Positions 34,746 to 43,415 of a stretch of 64,000 nt of DNA are shown in pieces. This stretch comes from Clostridium gelidum. GTDB lineage: Bacteria > Bacillota > Clostridia > Clostridiales > Clostridiaceae. Made by a program: the position numbers and the translations under genes. The stretch spans positions 1,397,001-1,461,000 of the forward strand of contig NZ_AP024849.1 in assembly GCF_019977655.1 (NCBI RefSeq), in the 5' to 3' direction. Each line of letters begins with the position of its first letter. Position 1 is the stretch's first letter. Below the pieces are notes generated by a model. That model was not told where the DNA came from. It saw nothing but the letters and a program-made list of their open reading frames with translations, and ran no database searches.

Positions 34746-35591
34746 ATGCTAAATATTAATGAATATGGAAATATAAAATTTATAGTTTTACTTGGAATAG
34801 TATTGATAATTTTATTAATTATAAGGAATATTTTAATAAAGAAAATAAATAAAAAAGATTTAGAAATAGCAGAAGAAGTGTGTATTGGATATGAAGAAAT
34901 TCAAGAAGATTATGCAGATATAATAGCAGAAGCTTATGGGACGTTAGCAGTTTTAGCAGATGGATTAGGCAAAAATGAGGCAGGAAAAATTTCTAGTATT
35001 GTAGCTGTTAAAACAATAATAAAGATGTTTAAAGAAGAAGGAAATGTTGATAAGATAACTTATTTTTTTAATAAGGTGTTTAAAAAAGTAAATCACGAAA
35101 TAATAAAAAGAGTTGAAAAAGATAAAGGTGGGGCTAGTGTACTTAGTGCAATAGTAAAGGATAATTTATTGTATTATGCCTTAGTTGGAGATGCCATGCT
35201 TGCTGTTTTTAGAGATAAAGAACTTATTAGATTAAGTGAAGGACATGCTATAAGTGAAGTAGCAAAGAGAGAATATTACAATGGAAAACTTCAAAAATTA
35301 CAAGCTCTATATGCATTAAAAGAAAAGAAACTTTTATATTATATGGGGCAAGAATCCTTTAAGAATATAGAAATTTGTGAAAGTCCAATTGAGCTCTATA
35401 AAAATGACATAGTTGTACTTATGAGCAGAGGTGTATATGAAGGTTTAAGTTGGATAGAACTTGAGGAAATTCTAAAAGCGAAGAGATTTAGCGTAGAAGA
35501 GAAATGTAAAGAAATAATGGAAACAGTTAAAAATAATGATTTAAATAATTGCAATGGGAGCATTGTACTTATGAAATATGTGGGGAAATGA
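34746..35591 (+). CDS. Membrane-anchored PP2C-like protein, degenerate metal site
   Basis: This 281-aa protein has an N-terminal membrane helix (about 11-30) and a PP2C-type phosphatase fold. D72/G73 (VLADGLGKNEAG) and G148/D149 (LVGDAMLAVF) are kept. The usual late SDG motif is S227-R228-G229 (LMSRGVYEGLSW), so a metal-binding aspartate is replaced by arginine. The final DN(x)T motif is replaced by NNCNGSIVLM. It may be weakly active or a pseudophosphatase used as a scaffold. It lies 11 nt after the ribbon-FHA gene and before a second PP2C-like gene. Confidence 0.7.
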   Translation: MLNINEYGNIKFIVLLGIVLIILLIIRNILIKKINKKDLEIAEEVCIGYEEIQEDYADIIAEAYGTLAVLADGLGKNEAGKISSIVAVKTIIKMFKEEGNVDKITYFFNKVFKKVNHEIIKRVEKDKGGASVLSAIVKDNLLYYALVGDAMLAVFRDKELIRLSEGHAISEVAKREYYNGKLQKLQALYALKEKKLLYYMGQESFKNIEICESPIELYKNDIVVLMSRGVYEGLSWIELEEILKAKRFSVEEKCKEIMETVKNNDLNNCNGSIVLMKYVGK

Positions 35592-35688
35592 TAAATTGTA
35601 AATTGTCAATGATCGATATTCGAGGGCGTTATGAGTTGGGATAATTATAATAAATTATAGATAATAAAACTAAGTTAGGGTGAAAAAA

Positions 35689-37563
35689 ATGAGGAAACTA
35701 AATTCAAAATTTAATACAAATTTTGTATCAGAAGAAGGAGCCTTTTTGCAAAATAAAGATTATTTTGCATTTATAGAATTAGATGATTATGCATGTTATG
35801 TCATAGCGGATGGAATAGATGAAGATAAAGAATTAGAAAGTGCCAAAATAGCAGTAACATCGTTTATAAAAGACTTTACAGAAAAGCCTACTATGAACAA
35901 ATTTACAATAAGAAAGTATTTAAATAACGCAAGTAATGAATTAATAGCAAGTAGTAGAAATGTAAGATTAAAAGCATCAATGACAGTTGTTGTTACTAAT
36001 TATAGTAAATTGATTTATTCAGTTGTTGGAAATACGAGATTTTATTTATTTAAAGATGGATATTTAAAATTAAAAAGTAAAGATGAATCTGTAACCCAAG
36101 AGTTAGCAGATAAAAATATGCTTCCTTTAGATAAAATATCAAAACATATTGAGAGAAATAATCTTACATCGTACTTAGGAGAAAGCAGTCTAAGTAAACC
36201 ATATGTATCAAAGAAATTTAAACTTGGAGATGGGGATGTTTTTGCACTTCTTACAAAAGGTGTATGGGAAAATTGTGATGCAAAGGAAATAGAAGATGCT
36301 TTAGAAGGCGCAAAGGAACCAAAGGATGTAGTTGATAGTATAGAAGATATGATTCTATCAAAACAATCAAAGGAACTGGAAAATTATACTTTAGGATTAA
36401 CGTTTGTAGAGAAAGCGTATATAAATCCTGAAAGGAAAAAATTAATAAAGAAAGTGATAATAGCTACAATAGTAGTACTTTTAATTATAGCTATTATAGT
36501 AGCTTATTTAATTATTAAAAATAATGAGAAAAAAGACAATATTGCAGCTATGGGTGAAGCTAAACAAAACGCTGAGCAGTATATAAAAAATGAGAATATT
36601 GAAAAGGCAACAGAAGAATATAAAAAAGCTTTAGATATAGCTAAAAAGTACAAGCTTAAAGATGATACTGAAGCTTTAGATGAAGATTATAAGTATACTG
36701 AAATAATCGTAGCTGGGGATAAAGATTTAGAGGGTAAGAAATATGATGATGCCCTAGACCAATATATACTTGCATTAGAAAAATCAGGAGATGCTGAAAA
36801 TATAGGAAGTGGATATATCCTTAAAAAAATAGATATAGTTAAAAATTGTATAAATGTTTCAGATTTATTAACCTTAGCAGATAAACAAGTAGAAGATGGA
36901 ATGCCAGCTGAAGCGGAAGCAAATTACTTAGAAGCTAAAAGATTATCGTTAAATTATTATTTAAAAGATGAAAAGAAAGAAGCCATGGATAAACTTCAAA
37001 AAATATATGATCAAAAAGCAGCTGATGGTAAAGATAAAAAAGCAGTGGAAGATAAAGCTTCAGCAGATAAAAAAGAATCAGATGCAGATCAAAAGAAGAC
37101 AACAGAAGAAGCCGCAAAAAAGGCTGAAGAAGAAAAGAAGGCTGCTGAAGAAAAATTAAATAAAGCTATAGATCTTAGAAAAAATGGAGATTTAAATTAT
37201 ACAAAAGGGGACTATGTAAGTGCAAAAATGTATTATGCATTAGCTAAGGAAGCTTTTGAAGAAATAAATTCCCATAGTTTAGCTGATGAATTGGTAGAAA
37301 AAATAGCACTTATGGATACCAAAATAACTGAAGTGGCAGATAAAAAGGGAGAAGCAGATAAATATGTAGAAGAAGCCAATAAGAGATATATATCAGGTGA
37401 TACTAATTCTGCAAAGGTATTATATCTTTTAGCAAAAGATATATATAGTAATTTAGGATACACAGATGACGTGTCAAAAGTAGATGAAAAACTGAAGGCA
37501 ATAGAACAGTCTACTTCTAAACAAAGCACTTCAGAGGCAATTGCTTCCACAAAAAATAATTAG
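35689..37563 (+). CDS. PP2C-like/TM/TPR-coiled-coil protein
   Basis: This 624-aa protein has an N-terminal PP2C-like domain (1-245), one membrane helix (about 252-278) and a long extracytoplasmic helical region of TPR-like repeats. The region includes a K/E/A-rich coiled coil (about 445-490). Only the first metal aspartate is present (D41 in VIADGID). GD has become G114-N115, and the SDG motif is T189-K190-G191. Catalysis is therefore doubtful, and the outward-facing helical part suggests a structural or anchoring role across the membrane. ATG at 35689 is preferred with TAGGGTG upstream; GTG at 35680 is possible. Confidence 0.65.
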   Translation: MRKLNSKFNTNFVSEEGAFLQNKDYFAFIELDDYACYVIADGIDEDKELESAKIAVTSFIKDFTEKPTMNKFTIRKYLNNASNELIASSRNVRLKASMTVVVTNYSKLIYSVVGNTRFYLFKDGYLKLKSKDESVTQELADKNMLPLDKISKHIERNNLTSYLGESSLSKPYVSKKFKLGDGDVFALLTKGVWENCDAKEIEDALEGAKEPKDVVDSIEDMILSKQSKELENYTLGLTFVEKAYINPERKKLIKKVIIATIVVLLIIAIIVAYLIIKNNEKKDNIAAMGEAKQNAEQYIKNENIEKATEEYKKALDIAKKYKLKDDTEALDEDYKYTEIIVAGDKDLEGKKYDDALDQYILALEKSGDAENIGSGYILKKIDIVKNCINVSDLLTLADKQVEDGMPAEAEANYLEAKRLSLNYYLKDEKKEAMDKLQKIYDQKAADGKDKKAVEDKASADKKESDADQKKTTEEAAKKAEEEKKAAEEKLNKAIDLRKNGDLNYTKGDYVSAKMYYALAKEAFEEINSHSLADELVEKIALMDTKITEVADKKGEADKYVEEANKRYISGDTNSAKVLYLLAKDIYSNLGYTDDVSKVDEKLKAIEQSTSKQSTSEAIASTKNN

Positions 37564-37580
37564 TATACGTAGGTGATGAA

Positions 37581-38861
37581 ATGGATAATAAAATTTATGA
37601 GAAGTTAAGTGGAATAAAAGATTTAGAAGACAGAATATCACTGAAAAAAATAATGAATAGTGTATTTGCATCACTAGAGCAATATTCAGAAGATAGCTTT
37701 AATGAATTAGAAGAAAGAGTATTTAATGAATTACCATATGTAAAAGAAAAATATAATATTTATTCAACAATAATAAGAAGAAATGATATAGATCCAACTG
37801 ATGAATTCTTATACCCCATGCTATTGGAAGATTTAGAAGAGAAATCATATGATACCATAGAAATTTTAAAAGCCATCGAAAAAAAAGAACATAAAAATAT
37901 GTTTAAGGTTTTCTTTAAGTGTGATTATTTAGTTTTTAAGGAACTGATTAGTAGTGAGATTAGGATAAAAGGAACTATAGAAACAAATAAAAAAGTTCAT
38001 GAGGCAGAGTTTAAAGTAGTTAAAAATAAACAATATGCAGACAAAGTGAGTAAATTATATAAAAGTTTTATAAATAGTAATATTAGTTGGACAACAATTA
38101 ATAATCCATATATTCATAAGATTGCAGATGTTGTTCTAATAGGATGTAAAGATAAGATTGAAGCTGATGAAAGTGTGATTAAAATTGAAGTAGATTTTGA
38201 AAAGTATAATCAGCATGTAGAATATGATATGGTACCACTTTGGAATGTAAAAGAATTAAGAATTAAATGCAATGGATTTCCAATGCCATGTATGGAGAAA
38301 GTTGATTATGAACATAATATTTCAATTGTAAAAGAAGGTCAGAAAAATGGATATTTGGTTGATGAGGAAAACGTGGATATTAATAAGGTCACATTTACAA
38401 AGGAATCAGTGATAATATCTTCAGATACAGATGGAAGTGTATTATGGAATTTATGGTGTGTTACCTCATATGAGAAAAGAAAATCACAAAAATATGAATA
38501 CGAGCTTATGACAAATGAGGTTAATATAAATTTTTCTAACAAATTATCATTTGAAAAATCATATACAATAAAGACTAAAACGGAGCTTGCACGAGTTATA
38601 AATTCATTTAAAGCATCTAATTACTTTAAATTTAAGGATGTTAAGTTAGAAAAAAAACATTCAAAAAGACTTAAGCAGACTTATGATATAAATGACTTTA
38701 TAATAGATGAAATAAGAGATGATAATATAAAAAAGGTTCTTATTTTACATTTTGAACCAGTAGATAAAGACAACTATTTAAATAAAGACATTTTAAGTTT
38801 TTTAGTATCGGAAGTTCAATTGATTTATCCAGAGTATGAATGTGAAGGAAGATTACTATGA
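37581..38861 (+). CDS. Unknown protein, 426 aa; candidate baseplate part
   Basis: I do not recognise a family. The N-terminal 100 residues are helical and acidic (LSGIKDLEDRISLKKIMNSV). A mixed alpha/beta body follows, containing WTTINNPYIHKIADVVLIGC, VPLWNVKELRIKCNGFPMPC and a C-terminal FHFEPVDKD-like strand region. There is no signal or membrane helix. It is translationally coupled (ATGA overlap) to the next gene and sits between the PP2C-like and Hsp70-like genes. By position in an injection locus it could be a baseplate or sheath-initiator protein, but I have no motif-level proof. Confidence 0.75.
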   Translation: MDNKIYEKLSGIKDLEDRISLKKIMNSVFASLEQYSEDSFNELEERVFNELPYVKEKYNIYSTIIRRNDIDPTDEFLYPMLLEDLEEKSYDTIEILKAIEKKEHKNMFKVFFKCDYLVFKELISSEIRIKGTIETNKKVHEAEFKVVKNKQYADKVSKLYKSFINSNISWTTINNPYIHKIADVVLIGCKDKIEADESVIKIEVDFEKYNQHVEYDMVPLWNVKELRIKCNGFPMPCMEKVDYEHNISIVKEGQKNGYLVDEENVDINKVTFTKESVIISSDTDGSVLWNLWCVTSYEKRKSQKYEYELMTNEVNINFSNKLSFEKSYTIKTKTELARVINSFKASNYFKFKDVKLEKKHSKRLKQTYDINDFIIDEIRDDNIKKVLILHFEPVDKDNYLNKDILSFLVSEVQLIYPEYECEGRLL

Positions 38862-39556
38862 ATTATATTTGGGATATGTTATTAAAAGCAGATAAACAGA
38901 AAATTCATAGAAAAAATATAAAATTCGTAAAAGCTAAAATATGCAGTCCTTATATGGAAATTGCTTTTAATGAGCTAAATGCTACATCATTACCAGAAGA
39001 TAATATTGTAGAGATAAATGAATGCTATAGGTTTTATGAAATTTTTAAGGATTTATTTAACATTAATATTGAAGAAAGTAGAGAACTTAGGGAAGTGCTT
39101 TTAGATATATTATTGCATTATTTAGCGGAATTAGATCTTAAAAAAGGACTATGCAAAGCAGAATTTCATAAGAAATTTTTAATGAAGGATATATTAAATA
39201 AAGTATTTGGAGAAGAACTTGGGAGGAATATAAATTACTTTGAGAAAGAAGAACGTGAGACGTTTCTAAATGGACTTATTACTTTGTATAAGACAGGAGT
39301 ATCAATTCAATTATTTAATAAGGTTTTAAGGAAAGTTTTTAAAAATAGCATAGTTTATTCAAATAAAGAAAAACCAAAAAACATGTACATTTATCTAGGT
39401 GAAGTAGAGACAAAAGAGCTCAAAAATAAAATTGATGTTATATTAGATACATTTCTATCCATAGATATGAAACCATTAATATTTTGGAATCAACATTTTG
39501 GGATTTTAGGACTTGATAATACTATGAGAAATGATGAAATAGTTATGGTCGAGTAA
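38858..39556 (+). CDS. Unknown protein, 232 aa; candidate baseplate part
   Basis: I do not recognise a family. The protein is soluble and mainly helical (ESRELREVLLDILLHYLAEL, KEERETFLNGLITLYKTG), with a C-terminal alpha/beta end (IDVILDTFLSIDMKPLIFW). It overlaps the 426-aa gene by four bases, so the two are made together and may form a complex. It is followed 27 nt later by the Hsp70-like gene. Function is not assigned. Confidence 0.72.
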   Translation: MNYIWDMLLKADKQKIHRKNIKFVKAKICSPYMEIAFNELNATSLPEDNIVEINECYRFYEIFKDLFNINIEESRELREVLLDILLHYLAELDLKKGLCKAEFHKKFLMKDILNKVFGEELGRNINYFEKEERETFLNGLITLYKTGVSIQLFNKVLRKVFKNSIVYSNKEKPKNMYIYLGEVETKELKNKIDVILDTFLSIDMKPLIFWNQHFGILGLDNTMRNDEIVMVE

Positions 39557-39583
39557 AAGTAACTAAGAATATAGGGGGATAAG

Positions 39584-42214
39584 ATGAGTTTATATTCATA
39601 CAGACTACATAAGGATAATGAACAAGAAAAGAGAAGACCTAAATATAAAGAAAAAGATATAAGACTCATGACTACATTTCAATTAAGAGAAATATGTAAT
39701 AAGGAAAAGCTAGTTAAGAGTATAATTAATCCTCTTGATAAAGAAGAACTTATAAGGCTCATAATGAAATATAGAGGTGAAAAAGACAGCAGACTTATAA
39801 ACTATTATATGGTTGGTGGAATTGAGAGAATTGAAAGATTTTTTAGGAGAAGTAAAAAAAACATAAGCGAGAGTATAAACATTGACTATCCTGGTAAAAT
39901 AATGATTTATGAGAATCTAGCTATTGATGTTAATGATAATTATGTTTTAAATAGTCGTGAAAATTTGGAAGAGGGCAATGTGCTTTTAGTGGATAATAAT
40001 TTTCAGATTTGCAGTATATTCACTATAAAAAGAATAAAGCAAAATAATAAGGATAAGTATTTTTTAATAAAGAATGAGAATGTAGAGGTAAGGGAGTCAC
40101 AAAGCAAACATTATAATCTTTTATTTTTTTCAGAAAAAGAATCAGAGCTTCTTTATGATATTTATGAAGGCGATGTAATTGAAGTAGATTATTCTATAAC
40201 ATTCAATTCTTTACCTCTACTACAATTTGAAGTAAGACCATTGAAAGAGACAACAATGCCGCTAGCAATTGATTTTGGAACATCAAATACAACTGCTGGT
40301 ATTTATATAGATAGAGAAATATTCCCAGGATTAAACGAAAATTTAATTGAAAATCAAGAGTATGCAGATTATGAGGATGATAAAGTTAAATTCGTTAAAA
40401 TAATTGATGAAAGTAAAGAAAATGCAGAAATAACACCTCTTATACCAAGTGTTGTAGGAGTTAATCATATAAAAGAAGACAAGATAGAATATATCTTTGG
40501 CTATGATGCAATGATGGAATCAAAAAAGAGATATATAGATGATGGACTTACCATATTTTATGATATAAAGAGATGGATAAGTGATTTTGAAAAGAGTGAA
40601 AAGGTAATAGATGTTAATGAAAGAACTACCTTTATAAAAAGGAAGGATATCATAAAAGCTTATTTGGAATATGTTATATCGCTCGCACAGCAAAGATTTA
40701 AATGTAAATTCAAGAATATTTACATATCTTGTCCATCAAAGCAAAAATACAAATTCCATACTTTGTTTAAGGATATTTTAAGTGATTACACAGTTAAAAG
40801 TGAAAATATATTAGAAGAAAGTGTGGCTGTACTTTATAATACAATTTCGGAATTAATGGAAAGAAAGAAATATGTTCAAGGAGAATGGTATAAAGCTCTT
40901 ATTATAGATTGCGGAGGGGGAACTACAGATCTTTCAGGCTGTAGCTTTAGTATATCTAATGGTAGAGTTTCTTATAAGTTAGACATAGAGACATCTTATG
41001 AAAATGGTGATACTGATTTTGGTGGAAATAATCTTACTTTTAGAATAATGCAGTTTATAAAGATTTTAATGGCTAATTCTTTAAGCAAGTCAAATCAAAA
41101 CATAAATAAAGTTATAATAGATGAATTTAAAATTGATATATTCAGATTTGTAGATAAGTCTGGAGTAAATGAATTATATGAGACTTTAAGTGAAGAATAT
41201 GAAAGAGCAGAAGAAATCATTCCTACAAAGTTTCAATTATATGAAACTAGAAGCAAAGAAGATTATTGCAAGGTAAGAAGTAATTATTATTTTTTGTTTG
41301 ATTTAGCAGAAGAAGTTAAAAAAATATTCTTTGCAAATCCGGATATTTTAAAAGTTATGTTGGCACCAAGTGATATTAAAAATTCAGAGGAGAATACAAT
41401 AGCCTTTGATAAGTGGAAATTATCATATGTGAATAAGGGAACATTGCAAGGGGTAAAAGAAGCACCAAGTATTTCTTTAAGTATCTATGAGATAACAACA
41501 TTAATAAAAGGTGATGTTTACAATATAATAAAGAAGTTTTTAGAAAAACTTTATGAAAATGATGAGCTCTATGATTATTCTCTTATTAAGTTAACAGGAC
41601 AATCCTGTAAGGTTGAGATATTTAAGGATGCTTTAAAAGAGTTTATGCCTGGAAGAATAATAGAAGTTAATAAGAGTAAAAAGGAATCCAAAGAAGAATA
41701 TGAATTAAAGCTAACTTGCCTTAAGGGAGCATTAAAGTATTTATATGCTAGAAACTTTGGATATGCAGATATAACAATACAAAGCAAAGCACCAACCCTT
41801 CCATATCTTGTAACAGCGTATACTCATACAGGGGAACAAAAGGTATTAATTAAAGGTAAGGAAAAAGTGCGAGGATTTATATCAAGATTTATGGATAGAA
41901 TTCTTTTGAAACTATACTTAAAAGATAGTAATGACAATGTAAAATATGAATACAACTATCAATTTAATGAAGAAGAATTAGAAAAAACAGATGCAAAAAC
42001 CATAGGAGATATGTACCCTAATATAATTCAACATGAAACAGATAATATAGAAAATAGTGAAGTGAAATTCTTTGTATGGTCAGAAGAAGAACTTTGGGGA
42101 TTTTATGTACTTGCTGTTTTAAGAAAAGATGAAGAATTATATATGGGAAAAGCGAAGTTCTTCTATTTTGAAAATGATAAATGGGAGAGAAACTTCTTCG
42201 ATGGGCTTAAATAG
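39584..42214 (+). CDS. Hsp70-like ATPase of the injection locus
   Basis: This 876-aa protein carries an actin/Hsp70-type ATPase domain starting at about 225. Phosphate-1 is LAIDFGTSNTTAG (228-240) and phosphate-2 is LIIDCGGGTTDLS (about 439-451); between and after these are the expected inserts and a late adenosine-type region (LIKLTGQSCKV, 660s). The N-terminal 220 residues are an extra domain with a short SAP-like helical pair (TFQLREICNKEKLVKSIINP) and beta strands. The C-terminal 150 residues are beta-rich and unlike a normal substrate-binding domain. With the J protein of the same train it could remodel sheath or effector proteins, the task usually done by ClpV, which is absent here. Confidence 0.8.
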   Translation: MSLYSYRLHKDNEQEKRRPKYKEKDIRLMTTFQLREICNKEKLVKSIINPLDKEELIRLIMKYRGEKDSRLINYYMVGGIERIERFFRRSKKNISESINIDYPGKIMIYENLAIDVNDNYVLNSRENLEEGNVLLVDNNFQICSIFTIKRIKQNNKDKYFLIKNENVEVRESQSKHYNLLFFSEKESELLYDIYEGDVIEVDYSITFNSLPLLQFEVRPLKETTMPLAIDFGTSNTTAGIYIDREIFPGLNENLIENQEYADYEDDKVKFVKIIDESKENAEITPLIPSVVGVNHIKEDKIEYIFGYDAMMESKKRYIDDGLTIFYDIKRWISDFEKSEKVIDVNERTTFIKRKDIIKAYLEYVISLAQQRFKCKFKNIYISCPSKQKYKFHTLFKDILSDYTVKSENILEESVAVLYNTISELMERKKYVQGEWYKALIIDCGGGTTDLSGCSFSISNGRVSYKLDIETSYENGDTDFGGNNLTFRIMQFIKILMANSLSKSNQNINKVIIDEFKIDIFRFVDKSGVNELYETLSEEYERAEEIIPTKFQLYETRSKEDYCKVRSNYYFLFDLAEEVKKIFFANPDILKVMLAPSDIKNSEENTIAFDKWKLSYVNKGTLQGVKEAPSISLSIYEITTLIKGDVYNIIKKFLEKLYENDELYDYSLIKLTGQSCKVEIFKDALKEFMPGRIIEVNKSKKESKEEYELKLTCLKGALKYLYARNFGYADITIQSKAPTLPYLVTAYTHTGEQKVLIKGKEKVRGFISRFMDRILLKLYLKDSNDNVKYEYNYQFNEEELEKTDAKTIGDMYPNIIQHETDNIENSEVKFFVWSEEELWGFYVLAVLRKDEELYMGKAKFFYFENDKWERNFFDGLK

Positions 42215-42437
42215 GTTCATTGGAGACCACCGAAATAGAGGTCATGCATTTGTTCCAGTTATTGAGGAGTTTGTTGGGTGTTTCTAACATCAGAAGTTGT
42301 ACCCAATATGCTTGCTTCAAAGGCAAGCTTTGAACAAGCATATTGGAACAACTTCTAATGAAGAAACACAGCCAACAAACTCCTCTAATATAACATTCCA
42401 CAAAAGCAGGACCTCTATTTCTAGTTTATCAATGAAC
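42215..42437. repeat. Giant imperfect palindrome, copy 3 (223 bp)
   Basis: The ends are GTTCATTG / CAATGAAC. Inner pairs are GAAATAGAGGTC / GACCTCTATTTC, GAGGAGTTTGTTGG / CCAACAAACTCCTC, TGTTTCT / AGAAACA, AGAAGTTGT / ACAACTTCT and CCAATATGCTTG / CAAGCATATTGG. The central loop region is CTTCAAAGGCAAGCTTTGAA. It starts directly after the Hsp70-like stop. Confidence 0.88.
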
Positions 42438-42520
42438 TTGGAGTACTTATTATATATTATGATTTTGGGTTTGCTAGGGTGAAATTTCTAAGCCATATAT
42501 GGGGAAGAATACTACCATAA

Positions 42521-42560
42521 ATATTCTGAAGAATATTACCATATATATTCTTCAGAATAT
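42521..42560 (+). other. Intercistronic hairpin
   Basis: The perfect 14-bp stem ATATTCTGAAGAAT / ATTCTTCAGAATAT has a 12-nt loop. It lies 50 nt before the next start codon and lacks a T-run, so it is not an obvious terminator. Confidence 0.55.
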
Positions 42561-42610
42561 GCTTATAGAATGCGAGTTGAGGGAGTTTTGATGAAGAGGA
42601 GGTAATAAAT

Positions 42611-43390
42611 ATGTTCGAAAATAATTATCCGCTTTTTAATAGTGGGCGACTTTTGAAAATAGATATGTTAGAAGAGCTTAGAGATTTTCCAAGGGAATTT
42701 TTAGATGCAAGGTTAAAAGAATATTCTAATGGAGTAATTTCTGGATGTGATATAGAGGTAATTGATGGTTTTATAACTATAAACAAGGGAATAATGAAGC
42801 ATCAAGATACGCTGTATCTTTTAAAGAAAGAAAACAAAATCCAATATGAATGTAATAATAAACTAATGATTTTAAAAGTGAAATTTTTACCATCAGTAGA
42901 GGATAAGGATTTTAGAAAAAATTCTACAGAAATTAATTTAAATGAAAATTTTGCTTTAGAAAATAATGAAATTGAAATTTGTAGATTTAAGTTACGAATT
43001 GGTGCAAAGCTTAGAATTAATCATGTGGATTTCAATGATCTATGCACAGAATACGATACAGTAAACACAATTTATTCACCTTATGCAGCTTATGGGGAAA
43101 GTAGCTTAAATCCCGAGATTCTAAGAAGATTTGGAAGAGAATTATTGCAATGTAATTTAAGCGAAGCTTGGGATATATCATTTGGAATGACTTGTGTTCA
43201 AAGTAAGGAAGCTATTCAAAAAGAAATAATAGTTAGTTATTTAGTATATAAATTAAATGTTGAAATAAAGGATTATTCAAATGAAGAAGTTTATTACTAC
43301 CTTTTAGAAGTATTAGATTCTGCAAAAAATGGAGCTAGGGGAAATAGTCATAAAGAAAGCGGACGATATAAAAAGATATTGATAGATTAA
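42611..43390 (+). CDS. Unknown protein, 259 aa; possible baseplate/spike adaptor
   Basis: I do not assign a family. The first 70 residues (YPLFNSGRLLKIDMLEELRD, LKEYSNGVISGCDIEVIDG, KGIMKHQDTLYLLKK) resemble the beta-rich connector modules found in tail-fibre or baseplate adaptor proteins. The rest is a beta-strand block followed by a helical tail. It lies directly before the first VgrG-type spike gene with only 25 nt between. GAGGAGGT provides a strong ribosome-binding site. Confidence 0.72.
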   Translation: MFENNYPLFNSGRLLKIDMLEELRDFPREFLDARLKEYSNGVISGCDIEVIDGFITINKGIMKHQDTLYLLKKENKIQYECNNKLMILKVKFLPSVEDKDFRKNSTEINLNENFALENNEIEICRFKLRIGAKLRINHVDFNDLCTEYDTVNTIYSPYAAYGESSLNPEILRRFGRELLQCNLSEAWDISFGMTCVQSKEAIQKEIIVSYLVYKLNVEIKDYSNEEVYYYLLEVLDSAKNGARGNSHKESGRYKKILID

Positions 43391-43415
43391 AAGAAAAAGA
43401 AAGGAAGATGTAATT

